From NCBI RefSeq assembly GCF_004664715.2, contig NC_051066.1:79436735-79500734 (forward strand): a DNA stretch of 64,000 nucleotides. Reading direction: 5' to 3'. Below are positions 1 to 10,306 of this stretch, piece after piece (position 1 is the stretch's first letter; every line of letters begins with the position of its first letter). The notes under the pieces are model-generated. The model was not told the origin of the DNA, ran no database searches, and saw only the letters and a list, made by a program, of their open reading frames with translations. The DNA comes from Peromyscus leucopus (taxonomy: Eukaryota; Chordata; Mammalia; Rodentia; Cricetidae). The translations under genes were made by a program, and so were the position numbers.

Positions 1-40
1 GCGGCGCCACCCAGCCGGGGCTCAGCCCCTCTCGGCGGCC

Positions 41-52
41 GCTGCCATCTTG
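41..52 (-). promoter_or_regulatory. YY1-type element
   Basis: The plus strand reads GCTGCCATCTTG; the minus strand reads CAAGATGGCAGC, close to the YY1 consensus AAnATGGCGGC. In CpG-island promoters this element usually lies just downstream of the start site with AAGATGG on the sense strand, which here would favour transcription leaving the window to the left. That sits awkwardly with the plus-strand exon model. Confidence 0.6.
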
Positions 53-233
53 TCCTGGCGGCTGAGAGGAAACGGCGAAACACCCTCCCCCGACCGCTGC
101 TGCTGCTCTGGCTGCCGATCGCCGGGCCCGTTTCCCTCATCTTCCTTCCCGGGGACCTGGGGTGGGGACGGCTCGACTGGGGAGAGGGGCGGTGACTGGC
201 CGGCGGGCCGCCGGGGCCTACGGGCGGCGCGGG

Positions 234-250
234 ATGCAGGGCCCGCGGCC
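234..250 (+). CDS. candidate first coding exon end (17 nt)
   Basis: An ATG at 234 is followed by five full codons (M-Q-G-P-R) plus two bases, then GTGAGG at 251, a usable 5' splice site although position -1 is C. The two leftover bases fit the open exon at 843-1034, which needs two bases from upstream. It lies inside the CpG island, as expected for a first exon. The upstream leader would be 5' UTR. Support is splice and phase logic only; no protein match was recognised. Confidence 0.35.
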
Positions 251-842
251 GTGAGGGCCCATCTTCCCCGGCCCCCGAGGTGGAGACAAGGACGAGGAGG
301 GCCGCTTGCGAGGCCGCGACGCCGGGGGCCTGCGGCTCGGACTCCTCAGGGCGCCGCGCTGCCGCCAGTCGTCACCCCGGCAGCTGCCGCGGGCCGCCCC
401 GATCTCGGGCCCCTCCTCCACGCCCGCCGGCCTCGGCCGCCGCCGCCGCCGCCTCCGCAGCGCCACCGCCCGCTCGGCCGCGCTGCGCGCCCAGCCCGGG
501 CGGCCCCGCTCGGCTAGGGCCCCGGCGCCTCCGCGAAGCCCCTCCCCGGGGTCCGCCCGCAACCGCGCCCTTGACGCTCGCAGCCCGCCAGGCGGCCCGC
601 GCGGGTCCAACCCTGAGCTCTCACGCCATCCCTCCAGCAGCAGGAATAGCTTCCGTCAGCCCTCCTCTGCAGTTCTGAGCCCGACGCCCGGCCCACTCGG
701 CCAAAAATACACATTTCGGGGACGATCCTAATACCCCCAAGAAGGGGTTCGGATGCGGAAGCGGGGTCTTACAGGCCTTTCCAGGTCGCCCCATCCCAAT
801 GTCCCGTCCCACCCCTTTAGAATCTGTTTCTTGGCATCTTAG

Positions 843-1034
843 GAGTTTAAAAAACAAAGAAAGTGAAAATGTTGAACCAAATGAACAGCCTCAGTCTAAA
901 ATGGGCCCTTCCCGCCCTCCCATTCCAAACCAGCAGGAGACTGGTCACGCCATATCAAAGAATGAAGGAAGAAGGACTGTTGGGAGTTCTCCAAGCGCAC
1001 CACCACAGGCATTGGGAAGCTGCCCACCTCGAAG
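843..1034 (+). CDS. candidate internal coding exon
   Basis: A pyrimidine-rich tract ending TTTCTTGGCATCTTAG gives a plausible acceptor at 841-842, and AAG followed by GTGATA gives a moderate donor at 1035. The 192 nt between them stay open in one frame (phase 2 at both ends) and encode about 64 residues rich in P, S, N, E and Q, beginning SLKNKESENVEPNEQ; this looks like a disordered N-terminal region rather than random translation. There is no repeat here. If unspliced, the frame stops at TGA 1036-1038. The following exon would lie far away or outside the window. I do not recognise the protein. Confidence 0.4.
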
Positions 1035-1744
1035 GTGATAATTCTCCATCGAGTTAGTTCCACACCCAAGCTAGTTTCTTCGCTCCTGGAAACTAGGAAA
1101 TCGACAGAATGGTCCATTTCCACCCACGTAACCATAGAACCATGGAATTTGAGATGAAAGAATCTTACTGATGTGTAGTCCAAACTCTTATGCTAAGACA
1201 AGGGTTTAGACAAGTTTCGATGACGTGAGCAAGGTTACAGAGCAAAGCCTTAGTCTCCACCCCCCTCTCTCCGCCATCTATCTCCCCAGGAAGCAACTCA
1301 ACTAACATTCGAAGCAACCCATCATTCAGTAAACCTATTTTTTACAACCCGTTTCGCTTGATTCCTTTTGTTCTGAACAAATGTTTAACATTACAGCAAC
1401 CCTTATCTCTCTGATGAAAGTGTCCTTTGCTTTCTTCACTGGGAAGGTTGAGTTTACTGCTGATGTATTTCCCCACACACGTTTTCTATTGCAGCATCTG
1501 AGACGGGTAAGGGAGCGTCAACTTGCTGTGTACATATTACTCCTTTATAGCCTACTGCCTTTCAAACTAGGAGAAGAGGACTGTGTAGAATGTCTTCAAA
1601 GGTCAAAGGGGTTAGCATGCTCAAGGCCACTGGTAATACTTTTTCAAGTGATGGGTGTTTTCTTCAAGACAGGAGATACTCAGTGAAAAGTCAAAGTAGA
1701 AAAAACAATGTATGATTTTTAGAAAAGACATGTGCATGAAATGG
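1035..1744. other. unique sequence
   Basis: No gene or clear repeat is seen. An acceptor-like TTTCTATTGCAG ending at 1494 and a donor-like GGTAAGG at 1506 bracket only 12 nt; I do not call an exon. Confidence 0.5.
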
Positions 1745-1834
1745 CCATGGCGATGCAAGCCTAGAACACCAGCTTTGGGGAGATGGAGGCCAGAGAATCA
1801 GGAGTTCAAGGTTGTCTACAGACAAAAAAAAAAA
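1745..1834 (+). mobile_element. degenerate SINE (B1/B4-like)
   Basis: A decayed 'GGAGTTCAAGGTTGTCTACA'-type B1 core is followed by an A-run at 1823-1834. Subfamily is unresolved. Confidence 0.45.
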
Positions 1835-2287
1835 GGACAGCGTCAGAGCCATTCATTCTTTTTTTTTTTTCTTAGCATTTACTTCGGATTTTTTAAGGCA
1901 ATATTAAAAAAAAAAAAAAAAAAGAAACCTATAAAAATCAATACTAAAAAAAAGTGACCATAATAGAGAAATCCCTCAAGGAAAATATTCCATTAGAACT
2001 AAATTTTCAGATTTTTGCAAGTATATCTCTAGCATCCTAATGGAAGACTTCCACCGTTTTCATGGGTTGTTACATTTATGAAGAGGCTGGAGGTAAGAAC
2101 TTTTCCCCTTTCTGCTGGGTGGTTTGCCCCGCCCTCTTTCCTGTGAATTCCAGAGAAGATTCTTATCACCTTTCTTTTAACCATTGCCTTGCCAGTGACT
2201 AAATGCGGTATCTAATTTTTAAGCTTCCTAATAAAGCTTGCTAAATAAATAAGCATTAATGCAAGCCCTCCTCCTCAGTAAACTTAT
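1835..2287. other. AT-rich spacer
   Basis: It holds a T-run near 1859-1870 and an A-run at 1906-1923; otherwise no recognisable gene or repeat. Confidence 0.5.
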
Positions 2288-2440
2288 TTTTTTTTAAGAT
2301 TTATTTATTATGTATACAGAAGAGGGCACCAGATCTCATTACAGATGGTTGTGAGCCACCATGTGGTTGCTGGGAATTGAACTCAGGACCTCTGGAAGAG
2401 AAGTCAGTGCTCTTAACCTCTGAGCCATCTCTCTAGCCCC
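2288..2440 (-). mobile_element. B2 SINE
   Basis: Reverse-complement B2: T-rich tail and TTTATTTATTATGTATAC on the left, then the tRNA-derived head ending CTCTGAGCCATCTCTCTAGCCC on the right. It is nearly full length and well preserved. Confidence 0.9.
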
Positions 2441-2579
2441 TCAGTAAACTTATTGTCTCCTAACCTAATGTCCTTAATCTCTTCCCCTCAGATCCATTCT
2501 GAACTGGAATATATGAGTAATCTTCCAAAACCCTGAAGTAGCAATTTTTTGTTAGGTTCATTTAAAAATAAAAATGATG

Positions 2580-2830
2580 GTTCTAAACGTGATGTGGTGT
2601 AATGCTAGTACTCTGGAGCCTGAGGCAGGAGATGATCTTCCAGAGTCCAAGACCAACTTGGGCTATATGATGACTTCCAAGCCATCTTTGACCTGATGAC
2701 TTCCAAGCTACTTCTGACCTGGTGGCACAGGCCTGTGGTCTCAACTCAGAAGGTCACGCCAGCCTGGGCTACAGAGCGAGTTCAAAGCCAACCTGAGCTA
2801 TTTTGTGTGACCTGGTTTCAGAAAAGTTTT
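2580..2830 (+). mobile_element. degenerate B1/B4-type SINEs
   Basis: Two decayed cores: GGAGCCTGAGGCAGGAG near 2615 and GCCAGCCTGGGCTACAGAGC near 2758. The phrase GATGACTTCCAAGC occurs twice (about 2661 and 2697), a short internal duplication. Confidence 0.5.
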
Positions 2831-3090
2831 TAAAGGGTCTAGGGAGTCCTAAAATTAAGAGCTTAAATTCAATCCACAGGAGTCACATAAAACGCCAGCT
2901 TCAGTAAGCCCGGTGACGGTGATGTGAAGAAAAGGGGATCCCTGGGGCCTTTGTCTAGCCTGTCTAGTCATCAGTGAGCTCCAGGCTCAGTGAGAGACTC
3001 TGTGAATGGACAAAGTGAAAAATGATTGAAGGAAACGCCTGACTTCAACCTGGGGCCTCCATGTACATACAAATCTACAGAGAGAGAAAG

Positions 3091-3116
3091 GCAGACAGAC
3101 AGACAGACAGATAGAG
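3091..3116. repeat. (GACA)n microsatellite
   Basis: About five GACA units followed by GATA. Confidence 0.85.
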
Positions 3117-3129
3117 TCAGAGACAGAGA

Positions 3130-3235
3130 AAGGCTGGGGATATAGCTCCGTTGGCAGAGCGGTGCTGGCCCAGCATGCCCAAAGCACTGGAGTCCATCTC
3201 AGCTCTCCAGGACAGAATGACCCCCACCTAGAGTC
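3130..3235 (+). mobile_element. ID-related SINE head (B4-type)
   Basis: GGCTGGGGATATAGCTCCGTTGGCAGAGC is a tRNA-Ala-like ID head carrying the A-box; the 3' half is decayed. Confidence 0.6.
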
Positions 3236-3264
3236 CCAGAACTGGGGAGGTTTGGGGTTTGTTT

Positions 3265-3385
3265 TTGTTTTTTTATTTTCCTGGTTTTTTCAAGACAGGG
3301 TTTCTCTGTGTGGCCCTAACTGTCCTGGCACTCACTCTATAGACCAAGCTAGCCCTCTGCCTCCCCAGTGCTGGGATTAAGTCAC
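3265..3385 (-). mobile_element. B1 SINE
   Basis: Reverse B1: T-rich tail, CAAGACAGGGTTTCTCTGTGTGG, then TGCTGGGATTAAG. It lacks about 25 nt of the middle. Confidence 0.85.
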
Positions 3386-3414
3386 AACAGCCCCATTTAC
3401 AGGAGACCTTGTTT

Positions 3415-3535
3415 CAAAAGATAAAAGGAGAGAGGAAGAAAAAAGAAAGGAAGGAAGGAAGGAGAAAAATGGGAGAGAGAGGAAGGAGAGGGGAGGGGGA
3501 GAGGGAACACAGGAAGGAAGGAAAGGAAAACAACC
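3415..3535. repeat. purine-rich (GGAA/GA)n tract
   Basis: Low-complexity G/A sequence with GGAA runs, probably grown from the tail of the neighbouring SINE. Confidence 0.75.
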
Positions 3536-4059
3536 TGAGTCAAAAGAAAAGATAGCAAGAGGCATACAGGAGGAAGCAGTGGAGAGTGGGACGCTGGGGA
3601 CCTGGGAGCCTGGAACGGAAGAAGGGAAGCGAAGGCACAGAGAGGAGGGGGAGGGGGAGGGGGCCAGGCTGGGCTCAGGACTTTATCCCAGGGCGAAGGC
3701 GGCTAGTGAGGGGTGTAAGGAGGGGGAGTCATCAAAGCAGCTGCTACAGTCTTTGGGTGAAAGGATCCTCAGCGGAATCCGTTTGTTTTCTACTTACTCA
3801 AATTTTCCTTCCAGTAACTGTCAGTCCCTCTCATAGGAAAAGCCAAAAGCCACATTGACCCAAACCAGTGCCTTAAAGCCTCCCTAGATGGGAGCACCCG
3901 GAACCTCATCTACTTTCTGCCTCCTGACTCCGGTCCTTCCAGTCATTTCTTCCTGGGAGGGGGGGCCCTCCAAGTACCCCCTCGCTCTCTCAATCCACAG
4001 GCTAGATTCTACAAAGCACTACCATGAGCAACACCCCAGTCCCTTCCCTTGTGTTTTGT
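3536..4059. other. unique sequence
   Basis: No gene or repeat recognised. G-rich run GAGGGGGAGGGGGAGGGGG near 3644-3662 could form a G-quadruplex. Confidence 0.45.
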
Positions 4060-4170
4060 GTTGTGACAGGGTCTGGACAAGTTGCCCATGCTGACCTTGA
4101 ACTTGTGAGCCTCCTTTGTCAGCAGCCCGAGTAGCTGCCACCCCAGGGGCACCAGGCCCAGCAGACCTCA
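4060..4170 (-). mobile_element. old B1-like SINE
   Basis: GACAGGGTCTGGACAAGTTGCCC and CTGACCTTGAACTTGTGAG are decayed reverse B1 signatures. Confidence 0.45.
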
Positions 4171-4284
4171 CTCTTTCTCTGCCTCTGCCTCTGCCCAGCC
4201 ATCTTAGCTACGTTCATGTGCATTTTCTGTCTTCCTCCACAAGGATTTTTCTTTTTTGTCACTTGTTAGTTGTTTGATCCCCCA

Positions 4285-4330
4285 CAGTCTAGAATAGGAA
4301 CTCAATAAATATTTATAAAATGAAAGAATA
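4285..4330 (+). mobile_element. MIR/L2-type 3' tail
   Basis: GAACTCAATAAATATTTAT followed by a GAATGAA-like end matches the conserved tail shared by MIR and L2. Only the tail is recognisable. Confidence 0.4.
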
Positions 4331-4599
4331 GATTCTCTCTGTAAGCAGAAAGAAGCTAGCTGTCCACAAACTCCGCCTGCAAGCAGTCACCGTCCTTGGA
4401 CATCACCCACACTGTACAAGGTCTGAAACGTTCTTTCTCATCGGTCTCCCCCCACCTCCGGGGGGCCTGTCCAGCTGAGGCCGGTCTTCCTTGTCTGTGT
4501 CTCTGTTGAACTGCACACAGGTGTCAGGTAGAGACACAGCCTTGCACGGCCTTAGCACACCATGCTAATGCTTCTATTCAAAGCAGTGCAGTTTCCAGA

Positions 4600-4975
4600 A
4601 AAACCTTGGAACTCTGTCAGAGCCTGAGTCACCAACCCACCCACAGCCATCTTCCTCAAGGAAGTTGGGCTTTGAGTTTTGTGGCAGTTGTTTCCTCCAC
4701 CCCAGACCCTAGGTGTTCCTTTTCCCCAGAGGGGTGGAGGGGGCAGGGTGGGCCAAGTTAGCCAATGAGCTCCCTAACTACAGAGCAAGGAGGAAAACTT
4801 TACTGGGAGCTTATTTCTCCTCCTCGCAGGAGGTCCTGGCTTCCTGAGGCAAATAATCTGCCTTCTTCCTGGAGACAAGCTTTGTATATCTGGGCCTCAG
4901 GGAAGGGCAGCTGGGATGGAAAAACCATTCAAAGCTGGCTCCTCCTGCCCATATTTGAATAACTGAAAAGCTCAC
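4600..4975. promoter_or_regulatory. candidate repeat-free regulatory segment
   Basis: It is part of the unique stretch 4331-5057. Motifs seen: an exact AP-1 site TGAGTCA at 4625-4631, a paired ETS-like CTTCCTCAAGGAAG at 4651-4664, and CCAAT at about 4760. The function is inferred from motif clustering only. Confidence 0.25.
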
Positions 4976-5057
4976 CAAATAACTAACTCTTTGCAGCCCA
5001 AAGTTCTGCATCTCTTAAAAAAAAGAAAAAGAAAGAAAATGAAAAAAGAAAAAAAGC

Positions 5058-5230
5058 AGGGCAGGCAAGAGGGCTCAATGGTAAAGGAGCTTGCTGCCAA
5101 GCCTGACGATCTGAGTTCTATACCAGGATCCACATGGTGGGAGAAGAGAACCTCCACTGTGTACCTTGGCAATGTACCCCAAAAAACATATACAAAAATG
5201 TGTTTGGTTTTATGTATATGGAACAGGCAT
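5058..5230 (+). mobile_element. B2/B3-type SINE
   Basis: GGCAAGAGGGCTCAATGGTAAAG is a tRNA-like head; GATCCACATGGTGGGAGAAG follows. Diverged. Confidence 0.7.
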
Positions 5231-5299
5231 ATAATCCCAGGCACTCTGAGCAGGAAGCAGGACGGTTGCAAGTTCAAAACAAAGACAGAAAAACAAGCA

Positions 5300-5435
5300 G
5301 CCAGGTGGAATGGCACACACATGCCTTTAATCTCAGCACTTGAGAGACAAAGGCTGGTGGGTCTCTGTGAGTTCCGGGTCAACCAGGGTGATGTAGTGAG
5401 TGAGACCCTGTCTCAAAACAAACAAATAAAACCTA
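5300..5435 (+). mobile_element. B1 SINE
   Basis: CATGCCTTTAATCTCAGCAC through GACCCTGTCTCAAAAC; diverged but nearly full length. Confidence 0.85.
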
Positions 5436-5867
5436 CTTTCACTAATTAACAAAGGTGAAAGTAGTGTGGTGTTAGGAAGCTAGGAAGATGGCTGGCTCAT
5501 CAGGTCAGGTGGTTGCCCAAGAGAGGCCCAGAGTTGGGGCCTGATCACCCATGCAAATGCTGGGTAGGCCAGGAAGCCCGATGAACCCCAACAGGAAAAG
5601 AGGAAGACAGCAGCCTTCATGGCAGGAGGCTAGCTAGATGATAAGTGGAGAGCACTGAGTTCAGGTAAGAAAGAGGCCCTGCCTCCACATCAAAGAGGAA
5701 GAGCAATTGAGGAAGACACCCAATTCCAACTTCTCCACCCTCATTCTGGTGAACTCACGCACATACATACAGTATACACATTTGTTCCCATTCCTACACC
5801 ACATACGGAGATACATGTGACAAATTAATGCCACATTAATATGGACAGTCATAATCTCATTTTAATG

Positions 5868-6058
5868 ATTTATTTATTTATATTTTATGTGCATTGGTGT
5901 TTTGCCTCCGTGTATGTCTGTTTGAAGGTGTTAGATCCCCTGGAGCTAGAATTATAGACAGTGGTGAGATGCTATGTGGATGTTGGAATTGAACTTGGGT
6001 CCTGTCCTCTAGAAGAACAGCCAGTGTTCTTAACTCCTGAGCCAGCACTCCAGCCCCA
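5868..6058 (-). mobile_element. B3-type SINE
   Basis: TTTATTTATATTTTATGTGCAT on the left and CTCCTGAGCCAGCACTCCAGCCCC on the right mark a reverse B2/B3 element. Confidence 0.8.
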
Positions 6059-6304
6059 TAATCTCATTTTAATATAGAGGTTAGGTACTACAGTCAACGG
6101 AAAGAAAAATCCTATAGAATGAAACTCGTTCTTGAAAAGTCCTAAAATTACCCATAAAGTACAGCATTTATTATTATGGATATACAACCTGGTATAACAA
6201 TGTGTTCCATAGCTAGAAATGGGCTAAAGTTTTCACATTTCACCTCTGGGAATTTAGAATTCTTATGATGATTATAACTCTTTCACTTAACTCTTTCACT
6301 TTAA

Positions 6305-6332
6305 AAATGTTTTATTAACTTTTTAGTGTACC

Positions 6333-6366
<34 letters not shown>

Positions 6367-6520
6367 TGTGTGTATGTGTGTGTCTATGTGTGTCAGTCAG
6401 AGGACAACTTATGGGAATCTGTTCTCTACTTCTACACATGGGTTCAAGGGATTGAGATCAGGTCTCAGGCTTGCCAGTAAGCACATTCACCAGATAAACC
6501 ATCTTGCTGGCCCCTTCATC
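6305..6520 (-). mobile_element. B3-type SINE with internal (TG)n
   Basis: A (TG)n array of about 60 nt (6331-6392) sits in the 3' part. The head ends ACCAGATAAACCATCTTGCTGGCCCC. Confidence 0.75.
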
Positions 6521-6844
6521 ATTTTTTTTTTAAAGATGTAATCTAATAATCACTCTTAGCCAAAGGTTTCCTAAAACCCTAATTACCCCCACCCCCATTT
6601 CCTCCTCTAAAATGAAAACACTAGCATGGCTCCCTATGTGATAAAGACGTCTCCCTGGGTAATGGATCCTTAGGATCCTCAGAACATTCATTGTTCACAC
6701 CAGGTTTTGCTCCAATGTGCCTTTCCTTTGGACTGAATCCGTTGCCCACCGCATCAGCTCGGCTAGATGACAGGTCTGCCAGCACCCACACCTTCTACAT
6801 TATTCTCTGTCCAGACATCCTGTGGTATTTCTTGTCTTTTCTTT

Positions 6845-7082
6845 CTTTGTTTTGTTTTTGAGGCAAGACTCTCTGTGTTGTCCAAGCTGCCCTAGAGCTC
6901 TCTAGGTAGGCCAGGATGGCCTTGAACAGAGATCTTCCTGCCTCTGCCTCATCCTGGCTTTTCTTTGGTTCCCATGTTTATTTGTTTGCTTGTTTTTGTG
7001 GTGCTGGGCATGGAGGATAGGGCTCCAGCTGATTGCCTGGAGCCTGCTGGGCAAGAGCTCTACCACTGACTTACACCCCAGC
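6845..7082 (-). mobile_element. B1 plus ID-type fragments (B4-like)
   Basis: Reverse B1 (GAGGCAAGACTCTCTGTG...GATGGCCTTGAACAG) is followed by an ID-like segment with GGGCAAGAGCTCTACCACTGA. The arrangement resembles B4, a known ID-B1 composite. Confidence 0.6.
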
Positions 7083-7156
7083 TTCATCCATGAACTCTCA
7101 GAAGTCAAATGAATTTGAGAAGCAAAACACAGATCTCACTTCAAAAGGTGTTGGGG

Positions 7157-7204
7157 GTTGGTTGGTTGTTTGATTGGTTGGTTGATTGATTGATTGATTG
7201 ATTG
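7157..7204. repeat. (GGTT/GATT)n array
   Basis: TTGGTTGGTTG runs into repeated GATT units. Confidence 0.85.
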
Positions 7205-7417
7205 TGTCTGAGCTAAGAGTGACCAGGATCCAGGAAGATAGATTCAGGTTGTCCAGAAGTTGACATGTTCCACCTTGGAACTTGGGTGGTCACAGAAAAA
7301 AAAAGACAGTCATAGATCAATTCATTAACAAATATATTATGGGGACAGGAGGTGAGTGGGGTCACAGCAAAGCAGAAACTCTGCTCCATAGATTCGTGTT
7401 TCTATAGATTCTTCTCT

Positions 7418-7565
7418 ATTTTTGAGACAGGGTCTCCCAATGTAGCCCTGGCTGGCCTAGTCCTTATACATGGACCAGACTGGCCTTGAACTTGCAGTGA
7501 TTCTCTTGCCTTTTCCTCTGAGTGTTGGGATTACAGATGTGGTGTGTATGCCATCTCTGCTAGAG
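7418..7565 (-). mobile_element. B1 SINE
   Basis: GAGACAGGGTCTCCCAATGTAG through GTTGGGATTACAGATGT; older diverged copy. Confidence 0.75.
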
Positions 7566-7682
7566 GTATCAGATGGTTTCATGACATCCTTAACTTTTGT
7601 GATGGTAGAAGCTAGTAGTCTGCTAAAAATCTGTTCAAATGAATTCAGTTCAGTGAGAGACCTTGCTTCAAAAAAGTGATAT

Positions 7683-7865
7683 GGGGCCTGTAAGATGGCT
7701 TAGTGAGCAAAGGTGCTTGCTGCCAAGCCTGATGGACCTGAGTGTGATCCCTGGGTCTCACATGGTGGAAGGAGAAAACCTACTTGTCCTCTGACTCCGC
7801 AGGAATGCTGTGGTATGTGCACACTGCATAATAGATAAATAGATGAATAAATGAAGTTTTTAAAG
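7683..7865 (+). mobile_element. B2/B3-type SINE
   Basis: GGCCTGTAAGATGGCTTAGTGAG head and CTCACATGGTGGAAGGAG; tail AAATAGATGAATAAATGAAG. Confidence 0.75.
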
Positions 7866-8230
7866 TAATGATATAGAGAGCAATTGAGGAAGATATCCCT
7901 GATATTGATATTAACTTTGAGCCTCCAGGAGCACCCACACAGGTGAATGCACCTACACACGTGTGCACACATGTATACACCACACACACAAATACATGTA
8001 TATTCATAAAGAACATTATAATCCCCCTTTGGAGGGGCTAATGTGGACAGGGCTATGCTCCAAAGAAACCTTAGTGTAAAGTCATAAGGAAAACATACTA
8101 GAGAAGGACAGCAGAACTTATAATCCTCTCAAACAGTAGGAGAAAGCTCCGACGACGACGATGACACATCTGTAATCTTCAGTACTGGGCAGCAGTCCTC
8201 TGACTTCTACATGTGATCAGTAGCACCAGT

Positions 8231-8231
<1 letters not shown>

Positions 8232-8287
<56 letters not shown>
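8232..8287. repeat. (CA)n microsatellite
   Basis: About 27 uninterrupted CA units at the 3' end of a decayed B3-type SINE. Confidence 0.95.
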
Positions 8288-8289
<2 letters not shown>

Positions 8290-8345
8290 TATGTTTTTAG
8301 AAACACTTCTAAAACAAACAACAAGAATGATCCACATTTGTGGTT

Positions 8346-8610
8346 TAGGCCTGGGAAGAAGGCTTAGTGAGTGAATTCTTGCCTCATAAGCATGAGGACC
8401 TGAGTTCAGATCCCCAGAAACTATGAGTTCATGGCCAGCCTGGACCACATAAGACTGTATCTCAGATAGATAGACAAATTGACAGAGAGATAGATGGAAA
8501 GATGGGTTGTAATGGCACAGGCCTGTAATTCTAGTACTTGGGAAGCTGACATAAAAGGATCAAGTCTTGGGCTAGCCTGCACTACACAGCAAGGACCTGT
8601 CACAACAAAT
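8346..8610 (+). mobile_element. tandem tRNA-type SINE and B1 pieces
   Basis: A head GGGAAGAAGGCTTAGTGAGTG with GAGGACCTGAGTTCAGATCCCC is followed by B1 phrases (ATGGCCAGCCTGGACCACAT; GGCCTGTAATTCTAGTACTTGG). Confidence 0.65.
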
Positions 8611-9296
8611 CAAAAGCTATGAAATAATGCATGGTGAAGAGTTGCCCACTCTCCTGCTAGCCTGTCTTTGTTTATGGAAGAGAGAACAGAGATTCCATTG
8701 AGTGAGAGAAGAAGCTCATACCAGGTTCATCACTGACCCAAGACCACACGGGTCCAACCCTCTTACCTCAGACATCCCACTGATACATCATGATACCTTT
8801 CTGTATTCCCAGAGTAGGAAGTCTTTGTCCCCAAATTTCTTCTCGGCTCTCTCTTTACATCTAGACGAGGGAAGTAGCCTGTTGCTCTGTATTCAACACC
8901 GAGTGCCCATCTCCAGGTAAACTCCATTCTTTCCTTTGGAGTTCAGGTGCCATAGGGTAACATATGAGGAAGCACACTGGCCCCATCCAAGACGAGCTGC
9001 GCTCCCCAACAGAAATGGCAAGTTCAGTCATGCATACCCTTGTAACAATGACAACAAGCCACAACGACAACAAAACCCTGCCTGCTAACACGGATTCTTC
9101 TGGGATGGCAAAAGGCCAGTCACTTAAGAAAGAGTCCTTGGGTTCAAATCTATCCTTGTATTTCATGGCCTACCCTTCACATGTCAAGGCAGCTCTTCCA
9201 GGGGATAGGAGACAAAGAGCTGGTCTCACAACTTTGGGGCAGCTGAAGTTGTAGGAGATGAACTGTAAGAAGAGCGATGCCCTTAAGGCATCTGGG
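8611..9296. other. unique sequence
   Basis: No gene or repeat recognised. Short overlapping frames on both strands show no recognisable protein. Confidence 0.5.
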
Positions 9297-9443
9297 ACAG
9301 GGCCTGTGACCTGACTTAGTGGGTAAAGGTGCTTTCTGCAAATCTGACATCCTCGATGCCCGGGACTCCGGTGATGGAAGGGAAGGACCAAAAACAAGCC
9401 GCCCTCTGACTTCCACATGTGTGCCATGGCACTTGTGTATGCA

Positions 9444-9485
<42 letters not shown>
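9297..9485 (+). mobile_element. B3-type SINE ending in (CA)n
   Basis: Diverged tRNA-like head (CCTGACTTAGTGGGTAAAGG), then CCCTCTGACTTCCACATGTG and a (CA)n array at 9447-9484. Confidence 0.7.
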
Positions 9486-9486
<1 letters not shown>

Positions 9487-9549
9487 TAAAATAAATATTT
9501 TTTTAAAAAGACTTCTAGAATACAAATCAGGAAGAGTCCAGGTAAAGTT

Positions 9550-9807
9550 GTGACATTTGGTACTAGGAAGAGGACTTAGTGTATAAAGTATTTGCCTCAT
9601 AACCTTGAGGGCCTGAGTTCAGATCCCCAGCACCCACACAAAAGCCAGGGGCAGCACATCTGGAATGGCAGCTCTGAAATGATGGAGTCAGGCAAGATCC
9701 TGGGATTCACAGGCCAGTCTGCTGGAACACTGAGCCCAAGTTCAGTGACAAAATAAAGTGACGGGCAATAGAGGAGGACACAAGGTGTCAACCTGTGCTT
9801 CCTTCCC

Positions 9808-9856
<49 letters not shown>
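9550..9856 (+). mobile_element. tRNA-derived SINE ending in (CA)n
   Basis: GAGGACTTAGTGTATAAAG head with GAGTTCAGATCCCCAGCACCC; the 3' end is a (CA)n array at 9811-9855. The long middle (AGTGACAAAATAAAGTGACG) places it with the rodent SINE type also seen at 17728. Confidence 0.65.
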
Positions 9857-9857
<1 letters not shown>

Positions 9858-9892
9858 GTTTTGTGAGATTTGAATTGGTGCTTTCTTCTTCC

Positions 9893-9945
9893 TTCCTCCC
9901 TCCATCCATCCATCCGTCCATCCGTCCATCTGTCCACCCCCACCT
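9893..9945. repeat. (TCCA/TCCG)n array
   Basis: Tetranucleotide array with interleaved CA/CG third-fourth positions. Confidence 0.85.
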
Positions 9946-9957
9946 CCTTCCTTTCTT

Positions 9958-10095
9958 TCTATTTTTAGACAGGGTCTCACTATGTAGTCCTACCTGGTCT
10001 GGAACTCCCTATATAGACCAGGCTGACCTCAAACTCACAGCGATCCACTTGCCTCTGCTAGGACTAAGGGTGTGCAGCACCATCCCCAGCCTCTG
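9958..10095 (-). mobile_element. B1 SINE
   Basis: TTAGACAGGGTCTCACTATG through GACTAAGGGTGTGCAGCACC; older copy. Confidence 0.8.
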
Positions 10096-10130
10096 CTTTT
10101 ACTTGTCACAACCCATATATTTACATTCTT

Positions 10131-10306
10131 TTCTTTCTTTCTTTTTTTTTTTTTTTTTGGTTTTTCGAGACAGGGTTTCTCTGTGTAGCTTTTGCCTTTC
10201 CTGGAACTCACTTGGTAGCCCAGGCTGGCCTCGAACTCACAGAGATCTGCCTGCCTCTGCCTCCCAAGTGCTGGGATTAAAGGCGTGCACCACCACCGCC
10301 CGGCTC
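10131..10306 (-). mobile_element. young B1 SINE with target duplication
   Basis: Full-length reverse B1 with a T-tail. TATTTACATTCTT flanks it at 10118-10130 and 10307-10319, a 13-bp target-site duplication. Confidence 0.95.

Larger units (their letters stand above)
1..620. promoter_or_regulatory. CpG-island promoter
   Basis: This is the only strongly GC- and CpG-rich stretch in the window, and it fades by about 620-700. It contains a GGGGCGG Sp1-type box near 186, a CTG run near 104, a short CCG run near 438-456 and a YY1-type element at 41-52. No TATA box is obvious. Such islands mark broad-start, widely expressed promoters. The left edge is cut by the window, so the start site and direction of transcription cannot be fixed; divergent transcription is possible. 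Long open frames here are expected from GC richness and are not evidence of coding. Confidence 0.85.

Noticed and set aside
50..731. Long overlapping open frames on both strands in the CpG island (up to about 155 aa)
   Set aside because: All frames stay open because stop codons are rare in such GC-rich DNA; composition is A/R/P/G only with no domain.
1495..1506. 12-nt microexon between a good acceptor and GGTAAGG donor
   Set aside because: In the phase set by the candidate exon 843-1034 it would introduce a stop; no other support.
3130..3205. tRNA gene
   Set aside because: It has a tRNA-like A-box region but decayed arms; it is an ID/B4 SINE head.
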